Part shown: piece by piece, positions 1 through 7,567 of the stretch
Layout of the letters: each line of letters opens with the position of its first letter
Numbering within the stretch: the stretch's first letter is position 1
Assembly (NCBI RefSeq): GCF_012986595.1
Contig: NZ_JAAQYM010000007.1
Coordinates: forward strand, 248,001 to 312,000
Source of the DNA: Pseudomonas koreensis
GTDB taxonomy: Bacteria > Pseudomonadota > Gammaproteobacteria > Pseudomonadales > Pseudomonadaceae
DNA length: 64,000 nt
Reading direction: 5' to 3'
The notes under the pieces: generated by a model
Databases searched by the model: none
The model's input: the letters and a program-made list of their open reading frames with translations, nothing else
Told to the model about the DNA's origin: nothing
Made by a program: the position numbers and the translations under genes

Positions 1-142
1 CGTGATCGGAACCGTCCGAGGCGACTGCGCCAGCGCCGACGCGGTCGGAACCATCGGAAGCCACTGCGCCAGCGCCGACGTGATCGGAACCGTCCGAGGC
101 GACTGCGCCAGCCCCGACATGATCCGAACCATCAGAGGCCAC
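1..142 (-). repeat. 39-bp coding tandem repeat
   Basis: Direct repeats with a 39-bp period encode VASDGSDHVGAGA. The copies differ mainly at third codon positions and at one His/Arg codon. The array continues beyond the window edge, so copy number is unknown. Confidence 0.85.
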
Positions 143-229
143 CGCCTGCGGCTGGGCAGCCCAAACCGTTGGCAGCATCACGGTCGCCGCGACCGCAAGG
201 AGGGCGCCTGACAAAAGCGTGTGTTTCAT
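1..229 (-). CDS. Exported tandem-repeat protein, 5' part only
   Basis: The gene starts at an ATG preceded by GGAGA and runs off the left edge of the window, so no stop is seen. The first ~25 residues form a signal peptide (Lys-His start, hydrophobic core, cleavage near VWA-AQ). From residue 30 the protein is a tandem repeat of a 13-residue unit, VASDGSDHVGAGA, with about 3.6 copies visible; the DNA repeats with a 39-bp period. Short exported proteins built of Asp/Gly-rich repeats are common in fluorescent pseudomonads, but I cannot assign a function. The repeat would be Asp-rich, flexible and outside the cytoplasm. It is not obviously linked to the next gene, which is more than 500 bp away. 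Confidence 0.75.
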   Translation of the reverse strand, partial: MKHTLLSGALLAVAATVMLPTVWAAQPQAVASDGSDHVGAGAVASDGSDHVGAGAVASDGSDRVGAGAVASDGSDH

Positions 230-721
230 GATTTTCTCCACGACCCATCAGCCACACAGCATTCCGTTGGCCCGGGGTTGACCAGATTGGCGATTGGCAC
301 GGGCGCACGGTTACGTGCACGGGTGTCGACGTATTGCATGAAACCGCGATAGCGAACTGGAAAGTATAGATCGTCAAACACGGGCCACGGCTGGCCGGGG
401 GAGGAAGTGATAGTCGGTTAACTTCCTTGCAAAAGCTCGCTTGAAGGAAATCAGTCTAAAAACACCTGCCCATGACGACCAGGCTTTTGCTAGCCTCAAA
501 GATGTAGGCGAAGACGCAGACTGATGCGCAAGCGGATAGCAAGGGGACGTGGGGCGCGTTCCGAAGGGTACACGGTTAGAAAGATCTCCGCGCTGAGATC
601 CAGCCCTTACGCCGTGTGAGGCAGCAGAGCACCGCTCTTTTTCCATGGTTGCTTTTGTACTGTGAGAGGCCCGATAAACCTTGTAAGCCAGAGACCAGCA
701 CTGGCCGCCTACTCGAATACC
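230..721. other. Intergenic stretch with no supported gene
   Basis: About 490 bases separate the repeat-protein start from the terminator of the transsulfuration operon. Short open frames exist on both strands, but none has a ribosome site together with a protein-like composition. It presumably holds the promoter of the repeat-protein gene; I could not identify clear promoter elements. Confidence 0.5.
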
Positions 722-745
722 AAAGCCCGCATTGCTGCGGGCTTT
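722..745 (-). terminator. Rho-independent terminator of the cbs/cgl operon
   Basis: Nine-base stem AAAGCCCGC / GCGGGCTTT with a six-base loop lies just past the stop codon of the gamma-lyase/synthase gene, followed on the minus strand by a T-rich tract. The stem is symmetrical enough to work from either side. Confidence 0.8.
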
Positions 746-760
746 GTCGTTGTTGCAGGG

Positions 761-1933
761 TCAGATTTTCGTCAGCGCGTACGCCAGATCGGCGCGCAGG
801 TCTTCGAGATCTTCGACACCCACCGACAGACGCACCAGGCCATCGCCGATGCCCAGTTTGGCGCGGGTCTCGGGTGGAATGGTCGCGTGGGTCATGATCG
901 CCGGGTGCTCGATCAGGCTTTCGACGCCGCCCAGGCTTTCGGCCAGGGCAAAGATCTTCACGTTTTCCAGAAAGCGCCGTGCGCCATCCAGATCGCTGTT
1001 CAAGTCCACGGAAATCATCCCGCCGAAACCGTGCATCTGCCGCTTGGCCAACTCATGCTGCGGGTGCGACGGCAGGCCTGGGTAGTAGACGCGTTTGACC
1101 TGCGGCTGTTGCTCCAGCCACTTGGCCAGTTCCAGCGCGTTGCTGCAATGACGCTCCATGCGCAGCGCCAGGGTTTTCACCCCGCGCAGGGTCAGGAACG
1201 CATCGAACGGGCCGGAAATCGCGCCGACCGCGTTTTGCAAAAAGCCGAGTTTTTCCGCCAGTTCAGGGTTCTGCCCAACCACCGCGATACCGCCGATCAC
1301 ATCGGAGTGACCGTTGAGATACTTGGTGGTCGAGTGCAGCACGATGTCGAAACCCAGCTCCAGCGGGCGCTGGATATACGGGCTGGCGAAAGTGTTGTCG
1401 GCGACGCTGATGATCCCGCGCGCACGGCAGATACGGGCGATGGCAGCCAGATCCGACAGGCTCAGCAGCGGGTTGGTCGGCGACTCGACAATGACTAGGC
1501 GTGTGTCGTCCTGCAGCGCCGCTTCGAACGCCGACAAGTCAGTCAGATCGACGTAGCTGAAACGATGCCCGGCACTGCGCTGGCGCACCTTGTCGAACAG
1601 GCGGAAGGTGCCGCCGTACAGGTCGTTGCCGGAGATCACGTGCGATCCGGCATCGATCAGTTCGAGCACGGTGGAAATCGTTGCCAGCCCGGAAGCGAAA
1701 GCGAACGCCCGGGTGCCACCTTCCAGATCCGCCACGCAGCGCTCCAGAGCGAAGCGCGTCGGGTTGTGCGAACGTCCGTAGTCGAAGCCCTTGTGCACGC
1801 CGGGGCTGTCCTGCAGGTACGTCGAGTTGGCGTAGATCGGCGGCATCAGCGCGCCGGTGGTTGGATCAGGCTCCTGCCCGGCGTGGATCACCCGGGTCGC
1901 GAAGCCTTGGGAATGCTTGTCGTGCTGACTCAT
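761..1933 (-). CDS. Cystathionine gamma-lyase/gamma-synthase family enzyme
   Basis: 390-residue PLP enzyme of the Cys/Met metabolism family (fold type I), a normal length for the family. Visible signature residues are YGRSHNPTR (52-60) for phosphate binding, VADNTF with the PLP-ring aspartate at 179, and the Schiff-base lysine 204 in HSTTKY. Family members make or cleave cystathionine; sequence alone does not separate synthase from lyase. The gene overlaps the upstream cystathionine beta-synthase by four bases (ATGA), so the two are translationally coupled. That pairing favours reverse transsulfuration, homocysteine to cystathionine to cysteine, in the cytoplasm. P. aeruginosa has the same pair. 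Confidence 0.9.
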   Translation of the reverse strand: MSQHDKHSQGFATRVIHAGQEPDPTTGALMPPIYANSTYLQDSPGVHKGFDYGRSHNPTRFALERCVADLEGGTRAFAFASGLATISTVLELIDAGSHVISGNDLYGGTFRLFDKVRQRSAGHRFSYVDLTDLSAFEAALQDDTRLVIVESPTNPLLSLSDLAAIARICRARGIISVADNTFASPYIQRPLELGFDIVLHSTTKYLNGHSDVIGGIAVVGQNPELAEKLGFLQNAVGAISGPFDAFLTLRGVKTLALRMERHCSNALELAKWLEQQPQVKRVYYPGLPSHPQHELAKRQMHGFGGMISVDLNSDLDGARRFLENVKIFALAESLGGVESLIEHPAIMTHATIPPETRAKLGIGDGLVRLSVGVEDLEDLRADLAYALTKI

Positions 1934-3306
1934 GCGAGGGATCTCCGTAATTGGTTGAGCATGTCGGTGCGGGTGATCAGGCCATGGAAGCCCGAGGCGT
2001 CGGCGATGATCGCCACGAGGCCGCGACTGAGCACCGATTCCAGCTCGGCGAGGTTGGCGCCGGGCGCGAGGGTTTGCAGTTTGTCGGTCATCACGCTGGA
2101 AACCGATTGACTGAAGCGTGCGGCGTCTTCGTGCACCGCCAGCAGAATGTCGGATTCGTCGATGACGCCAACCAGTTGCTTGCCTTCAACCAGCACCGGC
2201 AGCTGCGAAACGTCCGCCAGGCGCATGCGCTGGAACGCGGTCAGCAGGGTGTCGTCGGGGCCAACGCTGATCACGCGGCCGTCTTCGAAACGCCGGGCGA
2301 TCAGGTCACGCAGGTCGCCGTAGCCCTTGCGCTGCAACAGGCCTTGATCGGTCATCCATTGGTCGTTGTAGACCTTCGACAGATAGCGCGTGCCGGTGTC
2401 GCAGACAAAACTCACCACGCGTTTCGGCTCGGTCTGTTCACGGCAATAACGCAGCGCGGCAGCGAGCAGGGTGCCGGTCGACGAGCCACCGAGAATGCCT
2501 TCGGCGCGCAGCAACTGGCGCGCGTGGTCGAAGCTTTCTTCATCGCTGATCGAGTAGGCGTGGCGCACGCTGGTGAGGTCGGTGATCGACGGAATGAAAT
2601 CTTCGCCGATGCCTTCCACCGCCCACGAACCGGGCGTCGGCATCGTGCCGTCGCGGCTGTACTGAGCCATCACCGAACCCACCGGGTCGGCGAGGACCAT
2701 TTCCAGATCCGGTTGTACGCGTTTGAAGAAACGGCTGAGGCCGGTCAGGGTGCCGGAGGAACCGACACCGACCACGATCGCGTCCAGATCATGTTCGGTC
2801 TGCGCCCAGATCTCCGGCGCGGTGCTGCACTCGTGTGCCAGCGGGTTGGCGGGGTTGTTGAACTGGTCGGCGAAGAACGCGCCGGGAATGTCTTTTGCCA
2901 GTCGTGCAGCCACGTCCTGGTAATACTCGGGGTGGCCCTTGCCGACATCCGAGCGGGTGATGTGCACTTCGGCGCCCATGGCTTTCAAGTGCAGGACTTT
3001 CTCGGTGGACATTTTGTCCGGGACTACCAGCACCACGCGGTAGCCTTTGGCACGGCCAACCAGGGCCAGACCGAGGCCGGTGTTGCCGGCAGTGGCTTCG
3101 ACGATGGTGCCACCCGGTTGCAGGCGCCCATCGCGTTCAGCGGCATCAATCATCGCCAGACCGACGCGGTCCTTGATCGAACCGCCAGGGTTTTGTGATT
3201 CCAGTTTGAGAAACAGTGTGCAGAGGCCGGTATCGAAGCGGGTAACTTGTACCAGCGGCGTATTGCCGATCAGCCCAAGTACGGCAGGGCGTGAATCCTT
3301 TGACAT
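1930..3306 (-). CDS. Cystathionine beta-synthase with CBS domains
   Basis: 458-residue cytoplasmic PLP enzyme condensing serine and homocysteine to cystathionine. The N-terminal ~320 residues are a fold type II domain with Schiff-base Lys45 in NPGGSIKDRVG and a glycine-rich phosphate loop GVGSSGTLTG. The C-terminal ~120 residues form a tandem CBS (Bateman) pair, the usual place for adenosyl-ligand control. There is no N-terminal haem-binding extension as in animal enzymes. The ATG was chosen because AGAGGTGAAG sits immediately upstream; an in-frame start 43 codons earlier encodes an unrelated-looking extension. A cysteine synthase is the alternative, but the CBS domains and the partner gene argue for beta-synthase. 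Confidence 0.9.
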   Translation of the reverse strand: MSKDSRPAVLGLIGNTPLVQVTRFDTGLCTLFLKLESQNPGGSIKDRVGLAMIDAAERDGRLQPGGTIVEATAGNTGLGLALVGRAKGYRVVLVVPDKMSTEKVLHLKAMGAEVHITRSDVGKGHPEYYQDVAARLAKDIPGAFFADQFNNPANPLAHECSTAPEIWAQTEHDLDAIVVGVGSSGTLTGLSRFFKRVQPDLEMVLADPVGSVMAQYSRDGTMPTPGSWAVEGIGEDFIPSITDLTSVRHAYSISDEESFDHARQLLRAEGILGGSSTGTLLAAALRYCREQTEPKRVVSFVCDTGTRYLSKVYNDQWMTDQGLLQRKGYGDLRDLIARRFEDGRVISVGPDDTLLTAFQRMRLADVSQLPVLVEGKQLVGVIDESDILLAVHEDAARFSQSVSSVMTDKLQTLAPGANLAELESVLSRGLVAIIADASGFHGLITRTDMLNQLRRSLA

Positions 3307-3697
3307 TTCTTCACCTCTTGTAGTGGTGTTGATCGCGTTCCATTCGCGGGGAAAAGCTCGCGTGCAACATAGGCTCAGACATGATCTGTCGCAACCTTTA
3401 GTCGGCCGCTGATACAGCGATTTCGATCTAACCATAGAACAGAATCAAAGCCTGCAAAGGCTTGGTTTCAGGGGGTTTACATCAAGGCGCCATTGAGTAT
3501 TCAAAGGGCGTCGTAACCTTCACCGATAGCTTGATCTACGGATGAATATCCTGCAGGGCAAACCGCGTTTTAACGCTACATGCAGTGAACACCTGATCAT
3601 GAGGGAAACTCGTGATCATCAAGATTAAAATGAGTTTGTCTCACTGATGCTTGATCTCGACAATGGCCGCCATCAACAAGACATTGGAGTGTTTGTC
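3307..3697. promoter_or_regulatory. Divergent promoter region between cbs and metE
   Basis: About 390 bases between two divergent sulfur-amino-acid units, holding an inverted repeat near metE (listed separately). I looked for a cobalamin riboswitch, which precedes metE in some bacteria, and did not see the conserved B12-box pattern. Confidence 0.55.
3594..3618. promoter_or_regulatory. Inverted repeat upstream of metE
   Basis: Arms TGATCATGAG and CTCGTGATCA, one mismatch, are separated by GGAAA. The element ends 79 bases before the metE start. Its size suits a dimeric regulator. MetR (half-sites TGAA/TTCA) is the expected metE activator, but these arms do not match that pattern well. Confidence 0.4.
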
Positions 3698-5986
3698 ATG
3701 GCACTGGCCCATTCCCTCGGATTTCCGCGCATCGGTCGCGACCGCGAACTGAAAAAAGCGCAAGAGGCGTTCTGGAAAGGAGAACTGAACGAGGCCGGCC
3801 TGCGTGAGGTGGGTCGTGAGCTGCGCAAGGCCCACTGGGCGTTGCAGAAGAATGCCGGGATCGAGCTGCTGCCGGTGGGGGACTTTGCCTGGTACGACCA
3901 GGTGCTGACCCACTCGCTGATGTTCGGGGTGATCCCCGAGCGCTTCCGTCCGCACGACGGCAAAGCCACCCTGCAGACCCTGTTCGGCATGGCCCGGGGT
4001 GTCAGCGACAGCTGCTGCGGCGGTGCCCACGCTCAGGAAATGACCAAATGGTTCGACACCAACTACCACTATCTGGTCCCGGAATTCAGCGTTGATCAAC
4101 AGTTTCAGCTCGGCTGGGAACAGCTCTTCGAAGAAGTCGAAGAGGCCCGCGCCCTGGGGCACACCGTCAAACCGGTGGTGCTCGGCCCGCTGACGTACCT
4201 GTGGCTGGGCAAAGCCAAAGGCGCCGAGTTCGACAAGCTGGAATTGCTCGATCGCCTGTTGCCGCTGTACGGGCAAATCTTCGCGCGGCTTGCCGCCCTT
4301 GGTGTGGAGTGGGTGCAGATCGACGAGCCGATTCTGGTGCTGGATCTGCCACAGGACTGGAAGAACGCTTTCGAGCGTGCCTACAACCAGATCCAGCGCG
4401 ACCCGCTGAAAAAACTGCTCGCCACTTACTTCGGTGGTCTGGAAGAAAACCTCGGTCTGGCCGCCAATCTGCCGGTCGACGGATTGCACATCGATCTGGT
4501 GCGCGCAGCGGAACAGTACCCGACCATCCTTGATCGCTTGCCGGCCTACAAAGTGCTGTCGCTGGGTGTGGTCAACGGCCGCAACGTCTGGCGCTGCGAT
4601 CTGGAAAACGCGCTGGCGACGTTGCAGCATGCGCATGAACGCCTGGGTGATCGGCTGTGGGTCGCGCCTTCGTGCTCGCTGCTGCACAGCCCGGTGGATC
4701 TGAGCCGCGAAGACCAGCTCGATGCCGAGCTGAAAAGCTGGCTGGCCTTCGCTGTGCAGAAGTGCGAGGAAGTGGCGCTGCTGGCCCAGGCCGTGAATCA
4801 ACCGGAAGCGCCGAAAGTGCTGCGGGCCTTGGCTCAGAGTCGTTCGGTGCAGACCAGTCGCGCCGCCTCGCCACGCATCCACAAACCGGCGGTTCAGGCC
4901 CGTGTGGCGGCCATTACAGCGCAGGACAGTCAGCGCCAATCGCCATTCAGCCAACGCATCGGCAAACAGCGCGCCGGCCTCGATCTGCCGCTGTTTCCGA
5001 CCACCACCATCGGTTCGTTTCCGCAGACCGCGTCGATTCGTCTGGCGCGCCAGTCATTCAAGCAAGGCAGGCTGAGCGAGGCCGAATACACCGAAGCGAT
5101 GTACAGCGAGATCCGTCACGCCGTGGAAATCCAGGAGCAACTGGGCCTCGATGTGCTGGTGCACGGGGAAGCCGAGCGCAACGACATGGTCGAGTACTTT
5201 GCCGAGCAACTGGATGGCTACGTGTTCACCCGTTTCGGCTGGGTGCAGAGCTACGGTTCGCGCTGCGTGAAGCCAGCGGTGATCTTCGGCGACCTGAGCC
5301 GGCCGAGAGCCATGACCGTGGACTGGATTCGCTATGCTCAGGGCCTGACCGACAAGGTCATCAAAGGCATGCTGACGGGACCGGTGACCATGCTGATGTG
5401 GTCGTTCCCCCGCGAAGACGTGTCCCGTGAAGTGCAGGCGCGACAGCTGGCGCTGGCGATTCGCGATGAAGTGGTGGATCTGGAAGCTGCCGGGATCAAG
5501 ATCGTGCAGATCGATGAAGCGGCGTTCCGCGAAGGCCTGCCGTTGCGCCGGGCGCAGTGGCAGCACTATCTGGACTGGGCCACCGAAGTGTTTCGCCTGT
5601 GCGCGTCGGGTGTGCGTGACGAAACGCAGATCCACACCCACATGTGCTACAGCGAGTTCAACGATGTGATCGAATCCATCGCGGCGATGGATGCCGACGT
5701 GATCACCATCGAAACCTCGCGCTCGGACATGGAACTGCTCGACGCCTTCGAAGCCTTCGCCTACCCGAACGAGATCGGCCCGGGCGTCTACGACATCCAC
5801 TCGCCGCGAGTGCCGGAGACTTCGGAGATGGCCAACCTGTTGCGCAAGGCCGCCCAGCGGATTCCGCCGGAGCGGTTGTGGGTCAACCCGGATTGCGGTT
5901 TGAAAACCCGTGGCTGGCCGGAGACCGAGGCGGCGCTGGTGCACATGGTCAACGCTGCCCGGCAGTTGCGCAAAGAACTGGCGTAA
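3698..5986 (+). CDS. metE: Cobalamin-independent methionine synthase
   Basis: 762-residue cytoplasmic zinc enzyme that transfers the methyl group of 5-methyltetrahydropteroyl-triglutamate to homocysteine, the last step of methionine synthesis. The two-barrel MetE layout is complete: N-terminal domain from FPRIGRDREL, a linker near residues 390-425, and a C-terminal catalytic domain starting around FPTTTIGSFPQT. Zinc/homocysteine ligands visible are His648 and Cys650 (HMCYSEF) and Cys733 (NPDCGLKTRGW). The ATG was chosen because it matches the conserved MetE N-terminus and has GGAG upstream; an earlier in-frame ATG lacks one. It lies divergent from the transsulfuration genes, consistent with homocysteine as a shared intermediate. 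Confidence 0.97.
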   Translation: MALAHSLGFPRIGRDRELKKAQEAFWKGELNEAGLREVGRELRKAHWALQKNAGIELLPVGDFAWYDQVLTHSLMFGVIPERFRPHDGKATLQTLFGMARGVSDSCCGGAHAQEMTKWFDTNYHYLVPEFSVDQQFQLGWEQLFEEVEEARALGHTVKPVVLGPLTYLWLGKAKGAEFDKLELLDRLLPLYGQIFARLAALGVEWVQIDEPILVLDLPQDWKNAFERAYNQIQRDPLKKLLATYFGGLEENLGLAANLPVDGLHIDLVRAAEQYPTILDRLPAYKVLSLGVVNGRNVWRCDLENALATLQHAHERLGDRLWVAPSCSLLHSPVDLSREDQLDAELKSWLAFAVQKCEEVALLAQAVNQPEAPKVLRALAQSRSVQTSRAASPRIHKPAVQARVAAITAQDSQRQSPFSQRIGKQRAGLDLPLFPTTTIGSFPQTASIRLARQSFKQGRLSEAEYTEAMYSEIRHAVEIQEQLGLDVLVHGEAERNDMVEYFAEQLDGYVFTRFGWVQSYGSRCVKPAVIFGDLSRPRAMTVDWIRYAQGLTDKVIKGMLTGPVTMLMWSFPREDVSREVQARQLALAIRDEVVDLEAAGIKIVQIDEAAFREGLPLRRAQWQHYLDWATEVFRLCASGVRDETQIHTHMCYSEFNDVIESIAAMDADVITIETSRSDMELLDAFEAFAYPNEIGPGVYDIHSPRVPETSEMANLLRKAAQRIPPERLWVNPDCGLKTRGWPETEAALVHMVNAARQLRKELA

Positions 5987-6003
5987 CGCGCTAAACACCC
6001 CCA

Positions 6004-6090
6004 TGGGAGCGAGCCTGCTCGCGAAGGCAGAGTGTCAGTCGAATGATATTTTTCTGATTCACCGCTTTCGCGAACAGGCTCGCGCCCACG
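6004..6090. repeat. REP pair, GTGGGAGCGAGCCTGCTCGC family
   Basis: Two inverted REP arms with a ~40-base spacer lie between the convergent metE and Ppx/GppA genes. The first arm begins ATGGGAGCGAGC and the second is degenerate. The hairpin could also end transcription. Confidence 0.8.
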
Positions 6091-6108
6091 ACAGGGTTTT
6101 GCAGGGGC

Positions 6109-7044
6109 TCAGTGACGGCTCATCAAACCGTGCAACACACCCAGGCGCAGCCCCGGTTCCGACGGCGCCATCTGCGAAATGCCGAACACCTTGAACGCCG
6201 CCAGCATCAGCACCAGCCCGCCCGGGAGGATGCTCTGGCGATGCGGCTGCAAGCCGGCCAGCTTCAACTGCTGAACGTTCTTCACTTTCAGCAGCAGGAG
6301 CGACAGGCGCAACAGTCCGCCATAGGTAATGCCGTCCTGGCCGAAGTCGTTCAAACGATTGGCCTTGAGCACTTTCGCCAGCATCCGCGCGGTGCCTGAC
6401 GAGCCAATGGTCTGCTGCCAGCCCTGCGCGCGGTAGCGGCGGGCGACTTTTTCGAATTGCAGGATGGTGACACGCTCGGCTTCCTGCAGCGCACCGGGAG
6501 CGATGCGCCCGTCGGGGAAATAGCGTGCGCCCAGGGTGCCGCTGCCGATGGCGATGCTTTCGGTGAGCAGCGGTTGCGCGCCCTGGCCGAGAATCAGCTC
6601 GGTGGAGCCGCCGCCGATGTCGACCACCAGTCGCAGGTCTTCGGCGCTTGGCAGGGTGTGGGCGACGCCGGCGTACACCAGGCGCGCCTCTTCATGGCCG
6701 CAAATGACGTCAATCGGAAAGCCCAGATGCCGCTCCGCCCCAGCGAGAAACAACTGCGCATTGTCGGCCTCGCGCACGGCGCTGGTCGCCACCGCACGAA
6801 CCCGACCGGCTTCAAACCCGCGCAGTTTTTTGCCGAAGCGTGCCAGCGCCTGCCAGCCGCGATCCAGGGCCATCGTATCCAGCGCGCCACCGTCCAAGCC
6901 CTCGGCCAGCCGCACCGGTTCACGCAGGGTTTTGACCTCCTGAATCATGAAGCCCTTTCGGCTGCGAACCGACTGGCCGATCATCATGCGAAACGCATTC
7001 GAACCCAGATCGATGGCGGCAAACAGCGAGGCGTCTTCTTTCAT
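6109..7044 (-). CDS. Ppx/GppA family phosphatase, short form
   Basis: 311-residue protein of the ASKHA sugar-kinase/actin-like fold. It shows the first phosphate loop DLGSNAFRMM (12-21), the family catalytic glutamate in GHEEA (Glu119/Glu120 region) and the second loop DIGGGSTE (142-149). Family members cleave terminal phosphate from inorganic polyphosphate or hydrolyse pppGpp. It covers only the two N-terminal domains and lacks the ~200-residue helical C-terminal part of E. coli Ppx/GppA, so substrate cannot be fixed. The ATG has AAGGA upstream. A Pho-box-like site with a well-placed -10 lies ahead of the start, suggesting phosphate-starvation control and so favouring a polyphosphate role. 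Confidence 0.88.
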   Translation of the reverse strand: MKEDASLFAAIDLGSNAFRMMIGQSVRSRKGFMIQEVKTLREPVRLAEGLDGGALDTMALDRGWQALARFGKKLRGFEAGRVRAVATSAVREADNAQLFLAGAERHLGFPIDVICGHEEARLVYAGVAHTLPSAEDLRLVVDIGGGSTELILGQGAQPLLTESIAIGSGTLGARYFPDGRIAPGALQEAERVTILQFEKVARRYRAQGWQQTIGSSGTARMLAKVLKANRLNDFGQDGITYGGLLRLSLLLLKVKNVQQLKLAGLQPHRQSILPGGLVLMLAAFKVFGISQMAPSEPGLRLGVLHGLMSRH

Positions 7045-7090
7045 GGCAATCCTTAACGCATCCGTCGAAGGCTCAAGACGGTTTGCGAGG

Positions 7091-7125
7091 ATTCTGCCGC
7101 TGACTTGATGACATCCTGATGACGG
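7091..7125 (-). promoter_or_regulatory. Putative PhoB-dependent promoter of the Ppx/GppA gene
   Basis: Read on the minus strand, CCGTCAT-CAGG-ATGTCAT (7125-7108) matches the CTGTCAT-N4-CTGTCAT Pho box at 12 of 14 positions. A -10-like CAGAAT follows after exactly 11 bases (7096-7091). Classical PhoB promoters have the box replacing the -35 at this distance. The implied start is ~40 bases before the phosphatase ATG. Confidence 0.65.
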
Positions 7126-7152
7126 GGCAGGGGCGGTTCAATGAATGTGCGG

Positions 7153-7187
7153 CTGTCATGACACTGTCATTATCCGGCGCCTATGCT
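7153..7187 (+). promoter_or_regulatory. Perfect Pho box with -10, rightward
   Basis: CTGTCATGACACTGTCAT (7153-7170) is a perfect direct-repeat Pho box. The hexamer TATGCT (7182-7187) follows after 11 bases, the same spacing as in the divergent site. This predicts PhoB-activated transcription to the right starting near 7194, toward a terminator and then the parD-like/map pair. Confidence 0.78.
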
Positions 7188-7193
7188 GAGCCC

Positions 7194-7246
7194 AATACAT
7201 CGCGTGTTCTTAAAGTTTTTGCTGCCTCTTTTGGCAGCTTTTTTTT
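7194..7246 (+). ncRNA. Candidate short PhoB-driven transcript (sRNA or attenuated leader)
   Basis: Transcription from the perfect Pho box would begin near 7194 and meet a strong intrinsic terminator at 7221-7246, giving ~50 nt. No protein-coding start with a ribosome site fits inside. It may be a small RNA, or a leader whose terminator controls read-through to the parD-like and map genes. The 5' end is predicted from the -10, not observed. Confidence 0.4.
7221..7246 (+). terminator. Intrinsic terminator inside the ppx/parD-like gap
   Basis: Stem GCTGCC / GGCAGC with loop TCTTTT is followed by eight T residues. No complete gene on the plus strand ends just upstream, so it must belong to a short transcript or leader. 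An A-run on the other flank is too broken to make it a good leftward terminator. Confidence 0.8.
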
Positions 7247-7339
7247 GCCTGCGATTTGGCAATTCGTGCGCAAGGTTTGCAATCGTGGGCGTCGCTTGGC
7301 TAATATACGGTACATATACACTTCGTATCGGATTCGCAT

Positions 7340-7567
7340 ATGGGCATCGTAAAGATTTCAGAGGACATGCACGAGAACCTGCGCATCTCCAGCAATGCAC
7401 TCAGCCGCTCGATCAACGCGCAGGCCGAGCACTGGATGCGCATCGGCATGCTCGCCGAACTGCACCCCAACCTCGACCACAGCGCCATTTGCCGCTTGCT
7501 GATCCGCGCCGAACAGAACGGCGGGCTGGATCTGCATCAACTGACTCAGGAAGCCGTCAGCGCATGA
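7340..7567 (+). CDS. ParD-like antitoxin-family protein
   Basis: 75-residue protein resembling the ParD_like family: an N-terminal ribbon-helix-helix-type stretch (MGIVKISEDMHENLRISS), then SRSINAQAEHW and a C-terminal helix. Its stop overlaps the start of map (ATGA), so the two are coupled. No ParE-like toxin is next to it; the partner position is taken by a methionine aminopeptidase. The ribosome site is weak (GGAT ~10 bases upstream). The promoter TTGGCT...TAATATACG is close to the start, so a short leader or autoregulation is plausible. A DNA-binding or regulatory role is inferred from fold only. Confidence 0.75.
   Translation: MGIVKISEDMHENLRISSNALSRSINAQAEHWMRIGMLAELHPNLDHSAICRLLIRAEQNGGLDLHQLTQEAVSA

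Noticed and set aside
290..330. Sigma-54-like TGGCAC element
   Set aside because: The -12 part (TTGCA) is not present at the required spacing.
374..646. Open frame in the left intergenic gap
   Set aside because: No ribosome site, no conserved-looking sequence, atypical composition; kept as intergenic.
3307..3697. Cobalamin riboswitch before metE
   Set aside because: The conserved B12-box and pseudoknot pattern is not present in the leader.
7183..7563. In-frame N-terminal extension of map starting at 7183
   Set aside because: Its first codon lies in the -10 region of the Pho promoter, it crosses a terminator and the ParD-like gene, and MetAP homologues start at the overlapping ATG.
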